Shown here in pieces: positions 7,106 to 11,652 of a stretch of 11,652 nucleotides of DNA. The notes under the pieces are model-generated. The model was not told where the DNA came from. It saw only the letters and a list, made by a program, of their open reading frames with translations, and did no database searches. Each line of letters opens with the position of its first letter. Position 1 is the first letter of the stretch. Source of the DNA: an uncultured Alphaproteobacteria bacterium (GTDB lineage: Bacteria > Pseudomonadota > Alphaproteobacteria > Puniceispirillales > Puniceispirillaceae). The translations under genes were made by a program, and so were the position numbers. Location: positions 1-11,652 of the forward strand of contig CAJWDO010000032.1 of the NCBI GenBank assembly GCA_913031555.1, given 5' to 3'.

Positions 7106-7138
7106 CGGCGGACCCGCCCACGACAGAGGGGAATGACC

Positions 7139-7819
7139 ATGACCGAGCGCTTCGCCTATTCACCCGAAACGCTGATCAAGGCCTATTCGCTCGGCGTCTT
7201 TCCAATGGCCGACAGCGCCGACAGCCGCGAGATCAAATTCTATGATCCCGATGTGCGGGCTCTGATCCCACTGGTCTGGCAGACGGGCGCACGTCACGAA
7301 TTCCATCTTCCACGGCGTCTTGCCCGCACGGTGCGCCAGCGGCGTTTCACGGTTACCATCGACCGCGACTTCCCGGCCGTAATCGATGAATGCGCCGCGC
7401 TTGGGGATGGGAGGAGTGAAACCTGGATCAACCGCGACATCAGACAGCTCTATATCGCGCTTCATCGCCTTGGCTTTGCGCATTCGATCGAGGTGTGGCG
7501 AGATGAGACACTTGTCGGCGGGCTATATGGCGTGTCTCTTCGTGCCGCCTTTTTCGGTGAATCGATGTTTTCACGCCAGGCTGACGCTTCGAAAGTGGCG
7601 CTTGTTCATCTGGTGGCACGGCTTCGTGCCGGCGGCTTCCAACTTCTCGACGCGCAATTCACCAATGATCACCTGCGCCAGTTCGGCATTCATGAGATCA
7701 GCCGCGATCAATTCCAGCAGCGTCTCCAGAGGGCGCTTGGCACCGCCGCCGACCTGCAACTGGAAACATCAAGCGACGACCTTGTCGCCCGGATGCTGGA
7801 CTCGGCGCAGCCAGGATAG
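7139..7819 (+). CDS. aat: Leucyl/phenylalanyl-tRNA--protein transferase
   Basis: Transfers Leu or Phe from charged tRNA to proteins with N-terminal Arg or Lys, marking them for ClpS/ClpAP degradation (bacterial N-degron pathway). Family features are YSPETLIKAYSLGVFPMAD at the N-terminus, WINRDIRQLYIALHRLGFAHSIEVW (about 96-120), LVGGLYGVSLRAAFFGESMFSR (about 124-146, the acyl-acceptor site region), and LDAQFTNDHLRQFG near 171-184. I choose the ATG at 7139 because AGAGGGG (7125-7131) lies 7 bases before it; the in-frame ATG at 7133 has almost no spacing. The protein is 226 aa, normal for alphaproteobacteria. It follows accC and converges on the DUF2155 gene. Confidence 0.95.
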   Translation: MTERFAYSPETLIKAYSLGVFPMADSADSREIKFYDPDVRALIPLVWQTGARHEFHLPRRLARTVRQRRFTVTIDRDFPAVIDECAALGDGRSETWINRDIRQLYIALHRLGFAHSIEVWRDETLVGGLYGVSLRAAFFGESMFSRQADASKVALVHLVARLRAGGFQLLDAQFTNDHLRQFGIHEISRDQFQQRLQRALGTAADLQLETSSDDLVARMLDSAQPG

Positions 7820-7854
7820 CCGGCGCGATTGACCACCCCGCCTTGCCCGGCCAT

Positions 7855-8241
7855 TCAATCAGATTTGCAGCTGAGAAGTGTCAGGTCGTAAACCGGGTGT
7901 TCCATCGCCGACACGGCGGGGCTGGAGGCAAACATCCAGCCGGTGAAGACCGGGCGCGACGGCTTGCTGCGGTCGTGACCATTATCCACAACTTCGAGAT
8001 AGGCCGCGTCCTCCGGCGTCTCTTCCGGTGGATGGTAGGCGCAACGGCGCACGGTCACGCTCAAGGTGCCGAAATCAACAGGTTCATCAATGGGAACGCG
8101 GAGAGTTGAAATCCGCGCGGTGATCTTGTCGAGGGCCTGGATCGTTGCCGTGCGGCCCTCTATCCAGCTGGCCCCGGCACCCCCGGACAAGCCAAACAAA
8201 GCCACCGCAAACAGCAGGATGCGACGGTCAGGACGGATCAT
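7855..8241 (-). CDS. DUF2155 domain-containing periplasmic protein
   Basis: A small exported protein of unknown function, widespread in alphaproteobacteria. From the ATG at 8241 it has 128 aa, with a signal peptide (1-24, ending GAGA|S) and the conserved DUF2155 pattern LDKITARI, GTLSVTVRRCAYHPPEETPEDAAYLEV and GWMFASSPAVSAMEHPVYDLTLLSC. Two cysteines (C67, C125) could form a disulfide, conceivably made by the DsbA-like protein of this window (inference). A start at 8268 is also open, but GCGGGGGGC lies just before 8241. The gene overlaps the end of mlaD by 14 bases, so the two are probably co-translated. The function is not established. Confidence 0.87.
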   Translation of the reverse strand: MIRPDRRILLFAVALFGLSGGAGASWIEGRTATIQALDKITARISTLRVPIDEPVDFGTLSVTVRRCAYHPPEETPEDAAYLEVVDNGHDRSKPSRPVFTGWMFASSPAVSAMEHPVYDLTLLSCKSD

Positions 8242-8680
8242 TGCCCCCCGCAAAAACGGCCTTGCCAAGAAGATCGGTCAGGCTGACCGGATCGCGCGTG
8301 TCATAGATGATGTCGCCCGGCTGAAGCATGTCCTCGTCGGCGCCTGGCATCAATTCAAGATAGTTGCCGCCAAGCAGCGATGCGGCGGTGATTCGCGCAC
8401 TGCTGTCGGCCGGAATCTGGATACGCTTGTCGAGCGACATGACGATTCGCGCGGCATAGGTGATCGGGTCGAGTTCCTGGCGCGTGATACGACCGACCTT
8501 GATGCCGGACAGACGGACATCGTCGCCAATCGACAACCCGCCGGTGCCACCAAACTCGGCCTCGATTTCATAGCCGTCACCGCCCTTTATATCTGCAGCC
8601 TCATAGGCCACCGACATGAACGCGATGGCGGTCAGGAGGACGACCGCACCCATGATGATCTCGAGCGTGTTTCTTTGCAT
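8228..8680 (-). CDS. mlaD: MlaD-type substrate-binding protein of the phospholipid ABC transporter
   Basis: MCE-domain protein of the Mla pathway, which moves phospholipids between inner and outer membranes. The 150-aa length is typical of short MlaD. It has an N-terminal membrane anchor (about 7-26, IIMGAVVLLTAIAFMSVAYE), an MCE domain (about 38-115: YEIEAEFGGTGGLSIGDDVR, SGIKVGRI, ITAASLLGGNYLEL) and a tail with DTRDPVSLTDLLGK, the helix that forms the hydrophobic tunnel in hexamers. AGGAGG (at about 8689-8694 on the minus strand) precedes the ATG with good spacing. The mlaFEB and mlaC partners are not here. Instead it lies between an NDUFA12-like gene and DUF2155. Confidence 0.93.
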   Translation of the reverse strand: MQRNTLEIIMGAVVLLTAIAFMSVAYEAADIKGGDGYEIEAEFGGTGGLSIGDDVRLSGIKVGRITRQELDPITYAARIVMSLDKRIQIPADSSARITAASLLGGNYLELMPGADEDMLQPGDIIYDTRDPVSLTDLLGKAVFAGGNDPS

Positions 8681-8727
8681 CCTGGCCTCCTGTCAGCTGG
8701 TTTCGGCCGGCGACATTACCTCGTCCC

Positions 8728-9084
8728 TCAGACCGGGCTCCACGGTTCATAGTCGCCGGTCGCCGGTGCGCGCTTGCCGCCCTTCAGCACATGCCCGGCC
8801 GGGCGATGCGCAAATTTCGTGCCGGTCGTATTGGGCAAATGGTCCTGCTGCCAGTCATGGCGGCGATAACCACCTTCGGGTGGCGGGCTGTCCTCTGTAT
8901 GGTGCAGCCAGCCATGCCAGTCGGCTGGAACCTTTGACGCCTCGACCATACCGTTATAGCGAACATAACGGCGTGGCGGCTTGCCCGGACGCGCCTTGCG
9001 TTCCTCGTAATAACGATTGCCAAACTCGTCGGTCCCTATGGACCGCGCCTTGAAATGAAGATGTAGTCTTGTGAAGATATCCAT
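8728..9084 (-). CDS. NADH:ubiquinone oxidoreductase subunit NDUFA12 family protein
   Basis: Homologue of the mitochondrial complex I accessory subunit NDUFA12 (B17.2), present in alphaproteobacteria as a small cytoplasmic-side subunit of complex I. The 118-aa protein shows the family pattern GTDEFGNRYYEE (17-28), RRYVRYNG (38-45), VPADWHGWLHH (52-62) and the C-terminal YEPWSP (112-117). I take the ATG at 9084 (MDIFTRLHLHFKARSIG); an upstream ATG at 9168 would add 28 residues unlike the family. No strong ribosome site is visible. It is the first gene of a minus-strand set with mlaD (47-base gap) and DUF2155. No nuo genes are in the window. Confidence 0.93.
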   Translation of the reverse strand: MDIFTRLHLHFKARSIGTDEFGNRYYEERKARPGKPPRRYVRYNGMVEASKVPADWHGWLHHTEDSPPPEGGYRRHDWQQDHLPNTTGTKFAHRPAGHVLKGGKRAPATGDYEPWSPV

Positions 9085-9491
9085 GATCTGGAAACTTTCT
9101 CGTGTGGCACCCGGGCGGCCCGCCCCATGTCCATGTCCATATCCCCGGTCAGGGTGGCCGCTGTTCACGTTTCAAAGGTAATATAGGCTCCCGCCATGCC
9201 CGTCGTCCAGTGGCAGCGGGACGGAATCAGCGCAATGCTGCGTCACGCCGTCACAGACAACGCACGAAACACCCCCCGATCCATAATCTCCAGACTATGG
9301 CAAGGCAATTTTTAGCCAAAATGACAAATTTGTGGCTTGTTCCCACAGCGCAACATCATGTAGCTTTGGGTAGTCGGTGCCACAAAATATTGTGATTTGA
9401 TTCGCCGGCGCCCAAAAAAAGTAATCGAAAACAACCACTAACCATTTTCCTTAAGATGGTTCGAAAATAGAGATTCTAAGAGGCCATATAG
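9085..9491. promoter_or_regulatory. 407-base divergent intergenic region between NDUFA12 and nrdJ
   Basis: No convincing gene lies here. The part next to NDUFA12 is GC-rich; from about 9300 to 9491 it becomes clearly AT-rich. Besides the NrdR-like box there are a palindrome ACAAATTTGT (9324-9333), an inverted repeat TGTGG-N7-CCACA (9331-9347), and AACCAT...ATGGTT (9440-9445, 9456-9461; 10-nt loop). There are two GANTC sites (9399-9403, 9472-9476). A weak promoter candidate is TTGATT (9397-9402), 17 bases, AGTAAT (9420-9425). AAGAGG (9478-9483) is the nrdJ ribosome binding site. I saw no cobalamin riboswitch. Confidence 0.55.
9381..9394. promoter_or_regulatory. Candidate NrdR box upstream of nrdJ
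   Basis: CACAAAATATTGTG is a near-perfect palindrome and differs at one position from the core of the known NrdR-box consensus (CACWATATATWGTG). NrdR is the ATP/dATP-sensing repressor of ribonucleotide reductase genes, and the box lies 98 bases before the nrdJ start, next to a possible -35 element. NrdR boxes usually occur in pairs about three helical turns apart; I find no good second copy. Confidence 0.5.
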
Positions 9492-11330
9492 ATGCAGTTC
9501 ACAAGACGTTTCACGACTTCCGGGGCCGCCCCCTTCGGCGCACTTGATTTCCGTTTTGCCTCAAGCGAGATCCGCAACCCTGATGGCACCGTCGTTTTCC
9601 AGGCGGAGAATGTCGAGGTGCCGGTGCAGTTTTCGCAAGTGGCGACAGACATTATGGCGCAGAAATATTTCCGCAAGGCCGGAATCCCCGCGAAACTGAA
9701 ACGTGTCGAGGAAAGCTCGGTGCCGTCCTGGCTGTGGCGCTCGGTTCCCGATGACGCCGCGCTTGCCAAACTTCCGGAAGATGAACGATTTACCGGCGAA
9801 ACCTCCACAAAGCAGGTTTTCAACCGGCTTGCCGGCACCTGGACCTATTGGGGCTGGAAGGGTGGTTATTTCACCGCCGAGGAAGATGCGCGCGTCTATT
9901 ACGACGAGATGTGCCACATGCTGGCCGCGCAGATGGCCGCGCCGAATTCACCGCAGTGGTTCAACACCGGCCTGCACTGGGCCTATGGCATCGACGGCCC
10001 AAGCCAGGGACATTTCTATGTCGATTTCGAGACTGGCAAGCTGACCCGTTCTGCCAGCGCCTATGAGCATCCGCAGCCGCATGCCTGTTTCATCCAGTCG
10101 GTGAATGACGATCTGGTGAATGAAGGCGGCATTATGGATCTGTGGGTCCGCGAGGCACGGCTGTTCAAATACGGGTCCGGCACCGGATCGAACTTCAGCC
10201 GCCTCCGCGGTGAAGGCGAGAGCCTGTCGGGCGGCGGCAAATCCTCGGGGCTGATGAGCTTCCTGCGGATTGGCGACCGTGCCGCCGGGGCCATCAAATC
10301 GGGCGGCACGACCCGCCGCGCGGCCAAGATGGTGACAGTGGATGTCGACCATCCGGATATCGAGAAATATGTCGACTGGAAAGTGGTCGAAGAGCAGAAG
10401 GTAGCTGCCCTTGTCGCCGGATCGAAACTGGCCCAACGCCATATGGGCGAGGTCATGGTGGCCTGTCAGGACGAAACCCTCGATGGTGAAGACCGATTCG
10501 ACCCACGCAAGAACAAGGCGCTGAAAAAGGCCATTTTTGCGGCCCGCGCCGTGATGATCCCTGAAAACTATGTCCAGCGGGTGATCCAGTTTGCGCGCCA
10601 GGGCTATACCGAAATCGAATTCAAGACCTATGACACCGACTGGGATTCCGAAGCCTATCTGACCGTTGCCGGCCAGAACTCGAACAACTCGGTCCGGGTC
10701 AGCAACGAATACCTGCAGGCCGTCCTCGACAAGGGCGATTGGGAGTTGATCCAGCGCCGCGACAATGGTGTCGCCAAGCGGATCAAGGCTGCCGATTTGT
10801 GGGAGAAGATCGCCTACGCCGCGTGGGCCTGCGCCGATCCGGGGCTGCAATATGACAGCACTATCAATGAATGGCACACCTGTCCCGAAGGCGGCCGGAT
10901 AAATGCTTCCAACCCCTGCTCAGAATACATGTTCCTTGACGACACGGCCTGTAACCTTGCATCACTGAACCTGATGCAGTTCCGGCACGCGGATGGCACA
11001 TTCGACATCCCGGCCTTTGAACATGCCTGCCGGTTCTGGACCCTGACGCTTGAGATTTCCGTGCTGATGGCACAGTTCCCGTCACGCGAGATTGCCCAGC
11101 TTTCCTATGAGTACCGGACACTCGGCCTCGGCTTTGCCAATATCGGCGGCCTGCTGATGGCGCAGGGTCATTCCTATGACAGCGATGAAGGCCGGGCAAT
11201 CTGTGCGGCGATCACTGCGCTGATGACGGGTGTGTCCTATGCCACATCGGCCGAAATCGCCAGCGAAGTTGGTGCCTTTCCACAATATAACAAGAACAAA
11301 AAACACATGTTGCGGGTGATCAAGAATCAC
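9492..11330 (+). CDS. nrdJ: Vitamin B12-dependent (class II) ribonucleotide reductase, N-terminal half; 3' end lost
   Basis: Adenosylcobalamin-dependent reductase that makes deoxyribonucleotides without an oxygen-dependent subunit. Start ATG 9492 follows AAGAGG by 8 bases. The catalytic NPCSE motif is at 474-478 (thiyl radical Cys476, with Asn474 and Glu478), and the redox pair is Cys199 (HACFIQSVNDD) and Cys487 (DTACNLASLNL); spacing of 11 between Cys476 and Cys487 matches Thermotoga NrdJ. An insert between Cys199 and Cys476 makes it longer than the Thermotoga enzyme, as in alphaproteobacteria. Homology runs to KKHMLRVIKNH (603-613); the family continues with RRAAY and another 550 or more residues. 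Here the frame instead runs through unrelated codons to a stop at 11577-11579, so about half the gene is missing. This is a junction, not a short natural form. Confidence 0.93.
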
Positions 11331-11540
11331 ATCATTGCGTTCGTATGGGTCAGATTCCAGATCGAACAATGCTTCGCCAATCTTGGCATCCCATCGGTAC
11401 CGGCCTGGTGTACCACCGCTGCCCTTGCGTTCACCATCCATCGTGCGGTACGTGTGGGGGAGGTGAAGCTTCCAACGTCCCACTCGAACCGCTTCAAGGT
11501 TTCCCGTGTGATAATAAAAAGCAGAAAAATAATGAAGAAG
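11304..11540 (-). CDS. Sulfatase C-terminal fragment (foreign fragment on the opposite strand)
   Basis: Read from about 11525 down to 11304, the minus strand gives AFYYHTGNLEAVRVGRWKLH, then PHTYRT, GGTPGRY, AKIGEALFDLESDPYERNDV and DHPQHV. This is the C-terminal subdomain of sulfatases of the alkaline-phosphatase superfamily, especially the type abundant in Planctomycetes and other PVC or Bacteroidetes lineages (AVR.GKWKLH, ALFDLE.DP.E). The catalytic N-terminal domain with the formylglycine site is absent. Upstream the frame is closed by a stop at 11541-11543. The GTG at 11481-11483 is internal, not a real start. The piece runs antisense to nrdJ and shares 27 bases with it (11304-11330). 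Confidence 0.65.
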
Positions 11541-11652
11541 TCAAACGGCAATATGCAGCCATTTCTGATCGTGCTATGACAGCGTTTTTATTTATTGTTT
11601 TTCTAATTTATCCAGGTCTCACAGTAAGAATATTTCGTGTCATGCGATGTAG
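11513..11652 (+). other. Terminal AT-rich segment resembling a eukaryotic membrane protein (running off the window)
   Basis: The plus-strand frame through 11513-11650 gives NKKQKNNEEVKRQYAAI, then a hydrophobic stretch AFLFIVFLIYPGLTVRIF and RVMRC. A membrane segment with FLxYPxxxxxIFxxxxC recurs in large cysteine-rich membrane proteins of algae and other protists. The base composition turns sharply AT-rich here compared with the rest of the window. The frame is open to the end with no stop. The match is short and by eye only, so the assignment is tentative. The same frame extends back to 11291 but there it is antisense to the sulfatase reading and probably meaningless. Confidence 0.3.

Noticed and set aside
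6217..7140. 307-codon minus-strand open frame opposite accC
   Set aside because: Shadow of a clear, full-length accC; no recognisable motifs.
7820..7854. Possible bidirectional terminator between aat and DUF2155 (GCCGG...CCGGC)
   Set aside because: The stem is only about 5-6 bp with a long loop and no T-run on either strand.
9440..9454. CtrA-like site (CTAACC...TTAA) upstream of nrdJ
   Set aside because: The half-sites are separated by 9 rather than 7 bases and the first is imperfect.
9300..9491. Cobalamin riboswitch upstream of the B12-dependent nrdJ
   Set aside because: No B12-box-like sequence or suitable multi-stem architecture was seen, and NrdJ needs B12 rather than being replaced by it.
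9948..10877. 309-codon minus-strand open frame opposite nrdJ
   Set aside because: Antisense shadow of strongly conserved nrdJ coding sequence; no family resemblance.
11291..11512. Plus-strand open frame with a cysteine-rich stretch (CPCVHHPSCGTCGG) continuing into the terminal membrane-like segment
   Set aside because: It is antisense to the better-supported sulfatase reading; the cysteines are probably a by-product of the sulfatase codons. Only the part after about 11513 is kept as a tentative feature.

Overview
The window is a stretch of alphaproteobacterial chromosome (about 155 to 11330) with short foreign-looking pieces joined to both ends. The host call rests on gene content and order: a long-tailed RNase E ending in the alphaproteobacterial GWW peptide, the run aroQ-accB-accC-aat, and an NDUFA12-mlaD-DUF2155 block on the opposite strand. 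A B12-dependent ribonucleotide reductase (NrdJ) follows, and GANTC sites lie upstream of nrdJ. A marine Rhodospirillales or SAR116-like bacterium is plausible, but I cannot fix the genus from sequence alone.

Left to right: positions 1-150 carry what looks like one exon of a eukaryotic NEK-type kinase. At about 150 the sequence becomes the 3' part of rne (+), ending at 1218. Converging on it is a class I/II aminotransferase (-, 1233-2453), whose last codons hold a probable intrinsic terminator for rne. A divergent intergenic region leads into a secreted M48 metalloprotease with a TPR-like tail (2556-3929), a periplasmic DsbA-family oxidoreductase (4009-4758) and aroQ-accB-accC-aat (4790-7819), all on +. 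DUF2155, mlaD and the NDUFA12-like gene (7855-9084) form a minus-strand block. A 407-base AT-rich regulatory gap containing a good candidate NrdR box precedes nrdJ (9492 to about 11330).

nrdJ is cut after about 613 of a usual 1200 or so residues. Beyond it, the minus strand reads as a sulfatase C-terminus (about 11304-11540). The last 140 bases read on the plus strand like a eukaryotic membrane-protein segment. I interpret both ends as assembly or cloning chimeras rather than natural fusions.

The core is mostly housekeeping: RNA turnover, envelope proteolysis and disulfide formation, the shikimate pathway, the first step of fatty acid synthesis, N-degron tagging, phospholipid trafficking, complex I assembly and dNTP synthesis. 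I found no CRISPR array, mobile element, RNA gene, toxin-antitoxin or defence system, and no convincing undescribed system. The most useful observations are the chimeric ends, the cluster of 9-15 bp perfect or near-perfect tandem duplications, the terminator inside a neighbouring gene, and the nrdJ regulatory region.
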